Positions 1 to 11,130 are shown, numbered from the stretch's first letter. The stretch: 64,000 bases of DNA from Arsenophonus sp052401645 (GCA_052401645.1 CP198939.1:1736001-1800000), one strand, 5' to 3'. A program made the numbers and translations. The notes: generated by a model from the sequence alone, not told the origin.

Positions 1-1
1 T

Positions 2-1738
2 ATCACTTTAATTAATAGTCAATTAAAACACTTAACAGGACGTTTTTATTTTCGCAATAGTGATTTTAAAAGTGATAAACTACAAGCTCAATGGTTTAAT
101 CAACCAGTAAATATAACACTTAATACAATTAATAAACGACAGAATTATAATCTGAATATTAAATTAAGTGGTAATTGGAAAATTAAAAAAATCAGTAATT
201 TACCTAAATCAATTATTCATAACTTGGCAGGTAGCACATCCTGGAAAGGACAAGTTAATATTCAATTACCTAATCAACTAAGAAAAAATATAACATTATC
301 TATTGCTATAAGTGGAAAATTAAATAATATAATAAGTGAATTTCCTGCATTGAATACTAAAAAACTAAAACAATTAGATAATATACAAATTCGTGCTAAT
401 GGAGATACTAGTCAATTAAAAATTTATGGTAATGTTGGTCATAGAATTAGATTTAATAGTCAATGGCAATTTTCTAATAAAAAAAATAGATTATTAAAAA
501 TAACTATTCAACCTTATAAAGAAAAAAATATTATTCTTCAAAAAAATCCATTAGTTGTTATTAACTTACCTGAAATAAGTGATCTTAAATGGTTTTCATT
601 ATTAACTTCATTTTTTTCATCAAATATATTAACTCAAAATTATAGTAAATCAATTTTAATACCAAATATCATTATTATTGATTTGGAAAAAATCACTTTT
701 GCTAAACAACAATGGAATAAAATGGTATTTACAATTGAAAAAAGTGATGAATTAACAAAAATTGTTGTAGATAGTGATAAGTTGAATGGAAGTTTAATTA
801 TTTCAAAACAAAATAATTGGCAGATTAAAATTGATTACCTTTATTTTAATCCAGAAATTTTATCACAAAAACAAAATTATGAAGAAACGAAAGATATTTG
901 GCAAAAATATAACATTTCAAATTGGCCAAATATAGACATTTATTGCTTGAAATGCTTAATTGTTAATCATAAGCTTAATGAACTTAGAGCACAAATCATC
1001 CGAAATAAACAAACTCTTATTTTAAAAAATGGATCTTTAATGGAAGGTGATACTAATCTAAAAATTTTTGCTATATGGCATGCAAATAAACAAAACAGTA
1101 CAGTGATAAAAGGAGTATTAAGAGGTAATCAATTTAATGATTTAGCTTCCTATTACGGTATATTAACGCCAATTAAAGAAGCTCCATTTAAAATGGATTT
1201 TGATTTAAATTTATCGACAACACCATTCAAACCTGATATTGGTAGTTTGAATGGAAATTTGCGTTTTAATTTAGAAAAGGGAAGGATTTCCCATATGGGT
1301 GGTGGTAGATCTGGACAATTTTTACAATTTGTTAGTTTTGACGTACTACTTCGTAAATTACAACTAGACTTTAGTGATACTTTTAATAATGACTTCATAT
1401 TTGATTCTATTCGTGGTGATGCTACTATAAAAAATGGCATTTTAAATATTAATAATTTTTATCTTGATGGATTAATTGCTGATATTGTAGTAAACGGTAA
1501 GATTGATTTAGTTCATCGTAATATGAACATAGAAGCTATTATTACACCTGAAATTTCAGCTCCAGTAAGTGTTGCAACAGCTATTGTGATTAATCCATTT
1601 GTAGGTGCAGCAGTATTTGCCGTAACTAAAGCATTAAGACCATTATGGAGTAAAATATCAGTTATTCGTTATCGAATTATTGGTAGTCTTGATCAACCAA
1701 AAGTTAATGAAATATTTCATAAATTAAATGAAAATTAA
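2..1738 (+). CDS. yhdP: YhdP, AsmA-like envelope phospholipid transport protein (3' part only)
   Basis: C-terminal ~578 residues of YhdP, a large inner-membrane-anchored AsmA-family protein thought to carry phospholipid to the outer membrane with TamB and YdbH. The frame is open from base 2, so the gene runs in from outside the window; the TTG at 224 is internal, not a start. E. coli YhdP is about 1,266 residues, so just under half is present. The tail, with a hydrophobic PFVGAAVFAVTKALRPLW-type stretch followed by a basic end, matches E. coli closely. It lies next to the tldD fossil, as in E. coli. No clear terminator hairpin follows the stop. It looks intact, with no internal stop over 1.7 kb, in contrast to the DNA downstream. 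Identity is secure; only the N-terminal half is unseen. Confidence 0.95.
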   Translation: MTLINSQLKHLTGRFYFRNSDFKSDKLQAQWFNQPVNITLNTINKRQNYNLNIKLSGNWKIKKISNLPKSIIHNLAGSTSWKGQVNIQLPNQLRKNITLSIAISGKLNNIISEFPALNTKKLKQLDNIQIRANGDTSQLKIYGNVGHRIRFNSQWQFSNKKNRLLKITIQPYKEKNIILQKNPLVVINLPEISDLKWFSLLTSFFSSNILTQNYSKSILIPNIIIIDLEKITFAKQQWNKMVFTIEKSDELTKIVVDSDKLNGSLIISKQNNWQIKIDYLYFNPEILSQKQNYEETKDIWQKYNISNWPNIDIYCLKCLIVNHKLNELRAQIIRNKQTLILKNGSLMEGDTNLKIFAIWHANKQNSTVIKGVLRGNQFNDLASYYGILTPIKEAPFKMDFDLNLSTTPFKPDIGSLNGNLRFNLEKGRISHMGGGRSGQFLQFVSFDVLLRKLQLDFSDTFNNDFIFDSIRGDATIKNGILNINNFYLDGLIADIVVNGKIDLVHRNMNIEAIITPEISAPVSVATAIVINPFVGAAVFAVTKALRPLWSKISVIRYRIIGSLDQPKVNEIFHKLNEN

Positions 1739-1739
1739 A

Positions 1740-3170
1740 AAATAATTAAGTAATAATATTTATATTATAAAATATTAGAATAATTATAAAAAAATATTTT
1801 TTAATAAATAAACAAATTTAAAAACATATAAATTAAAATAGATCATTGTTTTATAAAGATAAAATTATTTCAACATTAATAGTCAAAATATTTTATATTT
1901 AAACTTATAAATTATAAGATTCATTATAAATTACTATATTTCTATATAATTATATATAGATTAAATATGTTATATTAATAGAGTGAATATGAATTTTATT
2001 ATTTTAATAAAATAAAAGATTTTTCTGTACATAATATGTACATATTTAATTGATAAAGAATAAAAATATTAATAACATCTATGTTTATTTTAAAAATTTA
2101 TTTTATTAAAAAATTTTTTTATTTATAATTTTTATATATAAATAATAATATATAATTAAAATGTTTATATTTTAATTAATTAAGAAAATTAATTATTTCA
2201 TTACATCGAAAAATAATAGATAAAATTATAAAAATAATTATTTTTTATATTATTTAATATAATCAATTTAATCTTAAGAATTATAAAAATAATTAATAAA
2301 TATTATTTTAATACTTATTAATGAAATATATTATTTTTTAATATCTTTAAAATATCTTAAATTACTTTAAGAAAAATATTTATATTATTAAGAACTTTAA
2401 TATTTAATTAAGTCTATATATTCATAGGAACTTAAAGATAAAATTATAAAAATGAAATAATATAATATTAATTAATATATGAATATTTACTATATTCGTG
2501 ATTAAAAATAAAATGTGTTTTCATTAATATTGTTTAATAATGATTTTAGAAAAAAATGTTAATATAACGTAAATAATTTATAAATTAAAGTTATAAAAAT
2601 TAAATTTTTAATTAAACTTATGGATTTAAAAAATATTTATGTTTTATAGTGATTTATTATATCAAAATAATAAATACCTAATATTGATGTCATTATTATG
2701 ACATATTAAATTGAAATTTACGTTAAAAACTTTTATATAAAATAGATTAATATGAAGCTATTTAATATTCATTATCATATTCTTATCACAATAATATAAT
2801 AAATTAAATTTATGTATTTTATATTTTAATCTTATTAATATAATTAGTTATAAAAATATATTATATCAGAAGTTAAATGAAAATATAAATGTTATGATAA
2901 TATTTATAAGTAATTATTATTGTTATAAATATTTTCCTTAATTTATCAATATAAAATTTTATGAATATTGAATATTAGTTAGATGGTATGTATAGCATAG
3001 CACTAATTAAACTACAGCGATAACTGTATTGATAAAAATAATCGTCTGAGAGTTAGTATTAAATATATATTAATTTATGATTGGTTTTTTACTGTAGAAA
3101 GTAATCTAACTTTAGTTTTTAAAATATAGCTTTAAAAAAGCTAAAATACTTATTTTTACTATTAAAAGTA
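1740..3170 (+). pseudogene. tldD: Fossil of tldD (metalloprotease subunit)
   Basis: No ORF survives, but three blocks in order resemble E. coli TldD (481 aa). Bases 1825-1869 read H-I-N-*-N-R-S-L-F-Y-K-D-K-I-I against residues 41-55 (ending ESWVLEDRII), mostly single-base changes per codon. Bases 2994-3011 read SIALIK against GATLIG (424-429). Bases 3017-3046, shifted by 2 bases, read AITVLIKIIV against GIETMQQISM (431-440). A weaker HE..DF trace is at 2516-2545. Spacing agrees with TldD to within about 35 bp over 1.2 kb, and tldD follows yhdP in E. coli. TldD works with TldE as a zinc protease, so that pathway is presumably lost. E. coli sequence is recalled from memory. Boundaries are approximate. 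Confidence 0.8.
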
Positions 3171-6100
3171 GTGATAATAAGAAATTTATATGTATATTTT
3201 ATATAATATGATTAACAATTAATACTTATTAAGTTAATATAATATCTTAATTAAAAAATAATATTTTAAAAAAGAAAATATATTTATTCAAAATAATATA
3301 AATAATGCTTTATGTAAGAAAATATATATTTTATTTATAAATAAAATTAACTAATAAAAAATAATAAATAATTTTTATAAATTTGATATATATGTGCATA
3401 TTAGTTTTGTTAATCTAGAAATTAATATTAGATATCAAGATTTTTAAATATTATAAATAAACTAATTTAATTAAAATAAGCAAATTTTATAAAGAAATAA
3501 TAAAATTAATATCTTTTTCTTATATAAAAAATAATATATTATATATTATTAAATTAATAATAATTTAAAACTTAATATTAAGATCAATCTTTATAGCGAA
3601 GAATAAAAAATACTTTTATTAATATATATTGAATAACATTAAAATATGTATAGTATGATAATACTTAGTATAATATGACAAAATTCATTGAATTTAAATA
3701 AATAAAAAATTATTTTCTTATTAAAATCAACTATATTAGTAAGTATTGTTTTATTAAACGATTGTTTTAAAATAGAATAATATGCATAATATAAAAATTG
3801 CGATAAACATTGAAGTTAAAAACCATTAAAATAACGCTAATTAATTAACCAAATAATAAAATATTGTAAATTATTTATTATAATATTATCATTTATTAAG
3901 ACTTTATATCATAAAATATTAAATTTAATAAAATAGTTGATTTAAATTAACACATAATTTAATCAAAATTCTAATAGCAAAATAATATATAAATATATAA
4001 TATTCTAATTATAAATTTTTATTTTTATATTAAGTAAATAAACAATTGCTATAATAATTATATTAAATCATTATCATTATTATAAAAATAACAATTAATT
4101 TATCTAATATAGAATATAATTAATTTATATAGCTTAATATCATTATTAAAATTTTTAATTTTATAAACTAAATAATTTATTATTTTAATTTTATTTTTGT
4201 TAAATATTAAATTGATTATTTTTTATTAAAAAATTTATATTTTAATTTATTAAAATTGTTTAAAAAAAATCTAAATATATTATTATATATATTTTTTAAC
4301 CATTGGATTTCTCTTATCTATAATGGTAATTCTATATCATATAAATTAGTAATCAGTTAAAAAAGAAATAAATATTTCTTATCTTTAATATTATTATCAT
4401 AATTTCCTAATAATTTATTATGTAAATCTTCAGGATTATACAAAAGAACTTTATTGATTATATTGATATTTTAGCTTATTTAATATGAATATTAAATAAA
4501 TTAAGATTAATATATTATAAATTACTTATAATAAAATTATAATTTATGTTTATATCTATCCACTTAAGTTTATTTTACGTATATTCAAAAAAATAAAATT
4601 TAATTTATTATAAATAATATGAAATTCTAGTTAATGCTTATTAGGTTAAATTAATTAATATGATTCCTATTTATTAGTATATAAATATAAGAATTCACTT
4701 TAATTTTATTAACTATATAATATCATTATATTAATATTAATATTTGTTATCGTCTAAAGAATTATCTAATTATTTTAGATAATAATTTTCTTTGTAGAAA
4801 TAAAAGAATTATTCTTTTCTTTATTTATTGATAACTTCAATAAGTTTTTTATAAAAAAAATTTTTATAAAATATAAAATCACGAGAAACAATTAAATAAT
4901 TTATTATTTTATATTAAAATGCTTATATTTAGAATAAAATAACTATCAATAAATAAGAAATAAATATTAATTTAAATATTTGTTTAAATTAAACTCAAAT
5001 GTATTAAACTTAATAATGATAGATCCATATCAATATCACAAGCTTATATCATAATCTAAAAGCAATAATGATACAAGTATAAAGTGTATTCATTCATTAA
5101 TCGTTATTCATAAGTAACATATGTATATTCTTATTAGTGTTGTCTACTGATATTTCATAATATATATAAGAATCTTATAATTCTAATATATTGAATTTTT
5201 ATTTTGTCTATGCCAACTTATTTATTTTTATCTTTTTGATATTGATACAAAAGTAATCTAATTAATTAGAATAACTTAAGTAAATATATTTGTTTTAAAT
5301 ATTGATAAAATAATTAAAAAATCAAAAATTAATAATAATTTAAAATACAAATTAGTATTTATTAATTTTTATATAAATTGTTATAAAACTACTTTTCAAA
5401 TTGTTACTTAATTTAAATCGAGTAGATTTCAAACTAGAATAGTGAAAATTAAACTAGACAACTCTTTACAATAATTATGTAATATCAATTAAAAGATTAT
5501 AATTATTAAAATAATGCATTATATTTTTTATAAAAAAATAAAAATTTTTCCATTTCTTCAATTACTAAAATAATAAAGTATCAATTATTATGGAAATGAA
5601 GTTTATAACTTTTTGTTATATTAGATAATTAATGCTATTAATAAATAATATTGTTTATTAAAGATTTTAATATTATATATTTTATATAAATACTTTTTAT
5701 AAATTAAATACTAAAAATACAAATTTATGATATGATTATTATAATTCTTATATTTATTTTTATAATAAGAAGTAATATAGAATATACAACTAAAATTCAA
5801 TATCATTAAATTAGTTAATGAAATATTATAAAATTTAATTATTTACAGTTTACATTCTCATAAATTTGATCTTAATATATAACTATTAAGTAATATTATT
5901 TATACTTTCTATATTTTCATAATCAATAATTAATTTTTCTTTATTTAAAATAAATATGAAATATTTTAATTAATTAAATTGATGCGATATAGAGTTATTC
6001 AGTATAGTAAATTGCTATAAATAAGTAATCAATATTTTTATTATAAAAAACAATATTTCATTATAGTTTATATACTATTACCGATTATTAAAATAATATA

Positions 6101-6514
6101 TATAATATAGTATGAAAGATATAAAATTATATTAAAACTCATGATAATATCTAATATAGTCCAAGTGGTTTTTACTAAAAAATATATTTATTATCAGATA
6201 TTTAATTATTTTTAATAGATTTTTATCTAAAAAAAATAAAAGATCCATTAAATGATAAATATTAAAATAACATAGATTTTTATAGAAATAATCAGTATTA
6301 AGATTGATATAATCATGTAATTATCATTATCACTTTTATTAAAATGCTTTTTATTGAAAATAAATTTCATATAAAATAATATTTTAACTTTAATTTATAA
6401 ATTGTATTATATTAATTTTAAAAAAAATAACTGATATAACTTTATTTTTGATGAAAAATCATTTTTATAAAGATAAATACCAATATAGTTAAATTTTAGA
6501 AAACTATTAGTCTT
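3171..6514. other. 3.3-kb gene desert
   Basis: Extremely AT-rich sequence with stops in all frames and no ORF, tRNA or rRNA signature seen. Slightly less AT-rich words occur around 5040-5160, 5400-5480 and 6150-6180, and may be further gene remains, but I could not match them to a protein. The ancestral neighbours expected here depend on the lineage, so position gives no guide. Confidence 0.5.
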
Positions 6515-6785
6515 AATTAAGTTTATAATGAAAAAAATTTAATAATAACTTATTAATATCTATTTTAATCCAAAATAATTATTTAAAATATCTTATAATA
6601 TTTTAACAATAAATTAAGTATCATTATTTCTATAATACTATCTTTAATTAGTATTTGTATATATTATAGCGATCAATAATATAAATATTGATTTAAGTTA
6701 CTATATTAGTTCAAAAAATATTATTTTTAATTAAATATGAATAAATTATCTAGTTTTTATAAAAATAAGATCATAAGTAGGATTA
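6515..6785 (-). pseudogene. npr: Probable fossil of npr/ptsO (nitrogen PTS phosphocarrier)
   Basis: In E. coli npr directly overlaps the end of rapZ. Just past the rapZ stop, on the same strand, bases 6751-6737 read T-R-*-F-I-H against N-K-L-G-M-H of Npr (residues 11-16; His16 is the phospho-acceptor of NPr in E. coli). The His codon sits at 6739, about 4 bp from where it would lie if npr started at the rapZ stop. Ile9 and a Val7-to-Ile change also fit. The rest is not recognisable. The match is short and uses AT-rich codons, so chance cannot be excluded; position is the main support. Confidence 0.45.
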
Positions 6786-7640
6786 CTAGGATTTTTTCTT
6801 TTCTAGCGTACGGTGACGTAATTGAACATTTTTACCTCTAGAGCAAAAATAATCAGATAATTGTTCAGCAACATAAACTGATCGATGTTTTCCCCCTGTA
6901 CAACCAATTACAATTGTCAAATAACTACGATTATTAGATTCTAGCATTGGTAGCCATAATTCAAGATAATTACGAGTTTGATAAATAAAATTATGCACCT
7001 CTGTGTGTCGTTCAAGAAAAGAGGCAACTGGACGATCAAGACCTGTCATAGAACGTAATTCAGGATCCCAATGCGGATTAGGTAAAAAACGTACATCAAA
7101 CACATAATCTGCATCTATAGGGATACCATGTTTAAAACCAAAAGATTCAAATACTATAGTCAATTCACGTTCTCGTTTACCTAATAAACGCGTTCTCAAT
7201 ATTTCAGCTAGTTCATGTACTGACATTTCAGAAGTATCGATAACTAAATCAGCTCGTGATCTAAGTGGCTCCAATAAACTCTTTTCTTCATTAATAGCAC
7301 TTTCTAATGATAAATTTTTATTAGAAAGAGGATGTAGTCTACGTGTATCACTATATCTTCTTATTAAAGTATTACGATTTGCATCAATAAAAAGTAATTG
7401 AGGAGAAAAATCGGATGGTAGATTTCTTAAGGCCTTATTAAAAATTTCTGGATTATCTGGCATATTACGAACATCGATACTTACAGCAGCAGAAGTTTTT
7501 CGTTCAACAAGTGTATTTGCTAATTCTGGTAGCAAAATAACTGGAATATTGTCAACGCAATAAAAACCCATATCTTCAAGCGCTCTTAGAGCAACAGATT
7601 TACCTGAACCAGAACGACCACTAACTATCATAAGTACCAT
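6786..7640 (-). CDS. rapZ: RapZ, RNA-binding adaptor / nucleotide-binding regulator
   Basis: 284 residues, exactly the E. coli length. N-terminal P-loop GRSGSGKS at residues 8-15; the C-terminal domain ends in the basic RHRTLEKKKS motif that contributes to RNA binding in E. coli. RapZ binds the small RNAs GlmY and GlmZ and directs RNase E to GlmZ, tuning glucosamine-6-phosphate synthase. The ATG is preceded by AGAGG about 8 bases upstream. It is the last survivor of the lptB-rpoN-hpf-ptsN-rapZ-npr cluster, whose other members past lptB are fossils. In E. coli glmY and glmZ transcription involves sigma-54, which appears lost here, so how RapZ is used is unclear; it may act on another RNA or in cell-wall precursor sensing. 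Codon content is ordinary and the frame intact, indicating purifying selection. Confidence 0.97.
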   Translation of the reverse strand: MVLMIVSGRSGSGKSVALRALEDMGFYCVDNIPVILLPELANTLVERKTSAAVSIDVRNMPDNPEIFNKALRNLPSDFSPQLLFIDANRNTLIRRYSDTRRLHPLSNKNLSLESAINEEKSLLEPLRSRADLVIDTSEMSVHELAEILRTRLLGKRERELTIVFESFGFKHGIPIDADYVFDVRFLPNPHWDPELRSMTGLDRPVASFLERHTEVHNFIYQTRNYLELWLPMLESNNRSYLTIVIGCTGGKHRSVYVAEQLSDYFCSRGKNVQLRHRTLEKKKS

Positions 7641-7689
7641 AAGTAATGCCTCTTAAGTTTTTTAAGATCAAAAATCATTATTTTATCCT

Positions 7690-8185
7690 CTATTTTAAAA
7701 AAAGTTATTAAGTAATGATTTTATATAAATTTATTCATTATTTTTTCACAGTATTTTAATAATATAGATAATTTTTAGATTATTATCAGTCAACTCTTTG
7801 ATAATTGAATAAAATATATATAAATATATTTTACTTTTCTCTAAAAGTAACTTTTATACAAAAAAATAAATCCAATTAATTTATTATCAATAAAATTGAA
7901 AACAATTAATTAATACAAATAAAAAATATACTTAAGTATATTAAATAGATTATTATTATTTAATTCGTTAAAAATATATTTAAATATTTTATATATTCAA
8001 ATTTAGTTTATGTTTTTATAGGTTAAAAAATGATTTTAAAATACTATTCTAAATATATTTAATTTAATATTAATAACTTGATTGATAATCTTTAAGATTC
8101 TTTTAATTCTTGTAATTTACATTATTTAGTGTAAATCATAATATTAATGTTGATATTAATGATAATTTTTATTATTCATTAAATT
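7690..8185 (-). pseudogene. ptsN: Fossil of ptsN (EIIA-Ntr)
   Basis: Bases 7906-7856 read I-V-F-N-F-I-D-N-K-L-I-G-F-I-F-L-Y against E. coli PtsN residues 94-110, I-A-F-D-A-I-D-N-Q-P-V-D-L-L-F-A-L; six positions are identical and most others are one base away. Measured back from the rapZ start with the E. coli spacing, residue 94 should lie near 7895; it is found at 7906. Just upstream a stop replaces the Glu codon of V-x-L-E-T-P. PtsN is the terminal phosphate acceptor of the nitrogen-related PTS and regulates potassium and phosphate responses. The reading frame is destroyed by many stops. E. coli sequence from memory. Confidence 0.8.
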
Positions 8186-8299
8186 TACTGATTTATGTTA
8201 ATTATATCATATGCTCATGATGAATGTATGATATAATTGAGATAAATTATAGATAATATTTTTTTAATATACTATTATCTCACTTTATTCTATAACTAT

Positions 8300-8585
8300 T
8301 AGAAATAACATTTAAATTATCTTCTTAAGTGTTACTATATAATTATTTTATAATTATTTTATATTTTAAATATATAAAATATAATTATATATTATAAATA
8401 TTTATTAAGTTTTAAATATTTTTAGTAGTTGTAATTGTTAATATTTTTTGAATTTAAATTATTTTAATAAAAAGTTTAATTTTTTTGTAAAGTATCTTGT
8501 TTTTTAATTATTTAAATTAACTTGCATATATAATTATAATATATTATAAATGAATAATTTTAATATATGACATATATATATAACA
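8300..8585 (-). pseudogene. hpf: Fossil of hpf (ribosome hibernation promoting factor)
   Basis: Bases 8489-8442 read Y-K-K-I-K-L-F-I-K-I-I-*-I-Q-K-I. Allowing one lost codon this follows E. coli HPF residues 30-46, Y-F-D-R-I-N-Q-V-Y-V-V-L-K-V-E-K-V, with Lys-to-stop, Glu-to-Gln and Val-to-Ile as single-base changes. Upstream at 8525-8514 the codons for A, (L lost), S for R, stop for E, then F recall A-L-R-E-F (15-19). The place agrees with that expected between the ptsN and rpoN fossils to within about 20 bp. HPF dimerises ribosomes in stationary phase. Support is good by position and moderate by sequence. Confidence 0.62.
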
Positions 8586-8594
8586 AATAGACTG

Positions 8595-9788
8595 AACCCT
8601 TTATTTTTATATTTATAAATTAATTAATTTATAAATATTAAATAATGTATTTTAAAAAAAATAATTTTTTATTAGAAAAACTATAATGAAAATATTATTT
8701 TTTATTTTAATTCTAAATAATTAAATAAATTTTTTCTTAAAAATATATATTTTAACTATCTAAATGCTTTTAAATTTTAAAAAAATAATTTATATTATAT
8801 TGAACAAATGAGCTATAATAATTGATAACATTAGCTTTATGTGCTTTATTTATATTTTAAGGAATTTTTGTTAATTCATGATTACATATTTAAATATTTT
8901 TAATTAACTTACATTATGATTTTTAATCAAAAATTTTATCTCTTCTAAAGAAGAATAAAATGATAAAATATTTTTTATTATTATAATAATTTAATCAAAA
9001 ATAAATAAATATTTTCTTATAATATCATTTATTTATCTTTTTCTAGTTGAACTATTTTAAATAGTGATTATTAAGTATTTTTAAATATTAGTTAATAATC
9101 AGTTTAAGTATATTTTTAAGATAAAATAAGATTCTTATACTTATCTTAATAATAAGTAAATATAGATCTTTCATTTTTTTCTACAACAACTATTTACTTA
9201 ATTCGAGAACAATAAACAGATCAATTTTAATATAATTTTAATTTCTTTTATAATAACATTCGTTTATTATTAATATGTATCAAATATCTTTAATTATTAT
9301 ACTTTAAAAGTTGTAATTATTCATAGATGATATTAATAATTATACTATTTTTTTACTTTTTGATTTAAAGAATACTGTTTATTATTGCGATAATAAGTAA
9401 GATTATAATCTTTATAATCATTCTATTTGATAGATAAAATCTTTATATTTAAATTCTTATGTGAAAGTATTATAAATTCATATTTGAACTATATTTTACT
9501 TAGTATATAGTATAAAAAGATAATTTATTAAAAATATCTTTTTATTTCACTGTTTTAAAATTGTATTTAATATTTTAAATTATTTATAATTAATATCTTA
9601 TACTTTAATTTTATGATAAAAATTAATTTGAATAACATTCTGAATTTTACATTAAAATTTGATAGTTAAAAATATAACAATAAATAATTTTTTAGTTATA
9701 TTGGTTTTATTTTAACTTTTATTAAGTAAAATTATAATTTTTTTTAAAATGATTAAATCTTATACATATAATTTAGATTAAAAATCAT
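8595..9788 (-). pseudogene. rpoN: Probable fossil of rpoN (sigma-54)
   Basis: The 1.2 kb between the lptB stop and the hpf fossil is where rpoN (477 codons) lies in E. coli. An ATG at 9788, 37 bp past lptB, begins M-I-F-N-L against M-K-Q-G-L, and 4 codons short of the expected distance K-I-I-I-L-L-N-K-S parallels Q-A-I-R-L-L-Q-L-S of RpoN region I. Near 8640-8590 weak traces of the C-terminal L-S-I and R-x-Q words occur. About 240 bp would have been deleted. Sequence support is thin; gene order is the main argument. Loss of sigma-54 is common in reduced symbionts. Confidence 0.45.
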
Positions 9789-9825
9789 CAATTTAAATTA
9801 CTTATGCTTAAGTCTTATTAGAGCT

Positions 9826-10551
9826 TTATATACGGAAACCTTCTCCTAAATAAACACGTTTGACATGCTCATTGTCTAAAATTGATTTAGGAGTTCCATA
9901 AGCTATAAGATTACCTTGATTTACGATATAAGCAGACTTACATACATCTAATGTCTCTCTAACGTTATGATCGGTTATTAATACTCCTAAACCATAATCA
10001 ACTAAATATTGAATTATTTTTTTTATATCTAATACTGAAATTGGATCAATACCAGCAAAAGGTTCATCTAAGAGAATAAATTTTGGATTAGCTGCTAATG
10101 CTCTGGCTATTTCAACTCGTCTACGTTCTCCACCAGAAAGTGATTGACCAAGATCATTTCTTAAATGGCTTATATTAAATTTTTCCATCAATTTTTTCGC
10201 ATTTTCTTTTTTTTCTTTGAAAGTTAAATCATTGCGTATTTCTAATACTGACATTAAATTATTAAAAACATTTAACCGACGAAATATTGAAGCTTCTTGA
10301 GGTAAATAACCTATTCCTTTACGAGCTCTCTCATGAAAAGGTAACAAACTAATATCTTCATCATCAATAGTAATTTTTCCAAGATCATGAGGAATAATAC
10401 CAACTACCATATAAAATGTTGTAGTTTTACCTGCACCATTCGGACCAAGTAAACCAACGATTTCACCTGAACTAATTTTTATACTAACATCTTTAACAAC
10501 TTTACGGTTTTTATATGTTTTTGATAAATGTTTTGCAATTAATGTAGCCAT
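9826..10551 (-). CDS. lptB: LptB, ATPase of the LPS export ABC transporter
   Basis: 241 residues, the E. coli length. Walker A GPNGAGKT at 36-43, Q-loop YLPQ near 82-85, ABC signature LSGGERR at 138-144, Walker B FILLDE at 158-163 and the switch His195 are all present, so the enzyme should be active. LptB dimers on the cytoplasmic face power LptFG to extract lipopolysaccharide from the inner membrane and push it along LptC-LptA-LptD. Start ATG follows an AAGAG element. It sits downstream of lptA in the conserved kdsD-kdsC-lptC-lptA-lptB order, with 65 bp between the two genes. LptF, LptG, LptD and LptE are not in this window. Confidence 0.98.
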   Translation of the reverse strand: MATLIAKHLSKTYKNRKVVKDVSIKISSGEIVGLLGPNGAGKTTTFYMVVGIIPHDLGKITIDDEDISLLPFHERARKGIGYLPQEASIFRRLNVFNNLMSVLEIRNDLTFKEKKENAKKLMEKFNISHLRNDLGQSLSGGERRRVEIARALAANPKFILLDEPFAGIDPISVLDIKKIIQYLVDYGLGVLITDHNVRETLDVCKSAYIVNQGNLIAYGTPKSILDNEHVKRVYLGEGFRI

Positions 10552-10616
10552 TTTATTATATTTAACTCTTAGTATTATTTATATTTTTTACACTATAATT
10601 TTATCTCTTAATTTGA

Positions 10617-11117
10617 TTAAGAAGGTAATAATGTTGTTGTTACTTTGCTGCCTTTTTTGCTAAAAACTTTCATTTTCTGAGTTTGAACCAAATAGAAAAT
10701 TTTATCACCTTTAATATTATTATCTAATTGTTCTAGATAAGCATTACCAGTTAAAATAACAAGTTTTTTTTCTATTTCATAACGTATTTTATTACTATAA
10801 CCTTTAATCGGTTTACCATTATCTTGTAATTGATAAAATGTCACTGGTGTGCCATAAGCTTCAATAACCATTTTTTTACCATCACCATTTGGACGAATAA
10901 CAATAACTTTATAAGCTCTAACATCTATAGTACCTTGTTTTATTACAATATTTTTTGTAAATGTAGTAATATTTTTTATTAAATCAATTGATTGCTTAAC
11001 TGAATTAATTTGAATTGGTTGTTTAAAATCGTTTTTTAGCGCTAATATCTGAAAACTTAATATGAATATTAAATTAGTAAATAATAAGTTAAAAAAAATT
11101 TTTTTTGCTAATATCAT
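10617..11117 (-). CDS. lptA: LptA, periplasmic LPS bridge protein
   Basis: 166 residues against 185 in E. coli; the difference is the loss of the unstructured, charged C-terminal tail, as the protein stops right after the conserved VTTTLLPS. Residues 1-26 form a signal peptide (basic start, hydrophobic core, then ALKND). The remaining beta-jellyroll sequence, including QLQDNGKPIKG and LTGNAYLEQLDNNIKGDKI, is highly conserved. LptA polymerises head-to-tail to link LptC at the inner membrane with LptD at the outer membrane. AAGGA lies 8 bases before the ATG. Only 13 bp separate it from lptC, so co-transcription is expected. Confidence 0.96.
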   Translation of the reverse strand: MILAKKIFFNLLFTNLIFILSFQILALKNDFKQPIQINSVKQSIDLIKNITTFTKNIVIKQGTIDVRAYKVIVIRPNGDGKKMVIEAYGTPVTFYQLQDNGKPIKGYSNKIRYEIEKKLVILTGNAYLEQLDNNIKGDKIFYLVQTQKMKVFSKKGSKVTTTLLPS

Positions 11118-11130
11118 TAATCGTTTCCTT

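Noticed and set aside
3030..3060. CTGAGA word reminiscent of a TPP riboswitch (thi box).
   Set aside because: None of the other conserved TPP elements is present and the segment reads as decayed TldD.
8090..8150. A second HPF-like N-terminus (NNV and E-L-K-E words) on the minus strand.
   Set aside because: It would place hpf where the ptsN fossil starts; position is inconsistent, so treated as chance.
8200..8238. 12-bp inverted repeat AATTATATCATA...TATGATATAATT with 15-base loop.
   Set aside because: Within the range expected by chance, between the ptsN and hpf fossils, no T-run and one G:C pair only.
8406..8435. Minus-strand I-T-T-T-K-N-I-*-N-L resembling the RpoN box (R-T-V-A-K-Y-R-E-S-L).
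   Set aside because: It lies inside the hpf fossil as fixed by the ptsN and HPF blocks, so rpoN cannot end there; the match uses common AT-rich codons.
10617..11117. LptA considered as a truncated pseudogene because it is 19 residues short.
   Set aside because: Only the disordered tail is missing; the whole jellyroll and signal peptide are intact and conserved.
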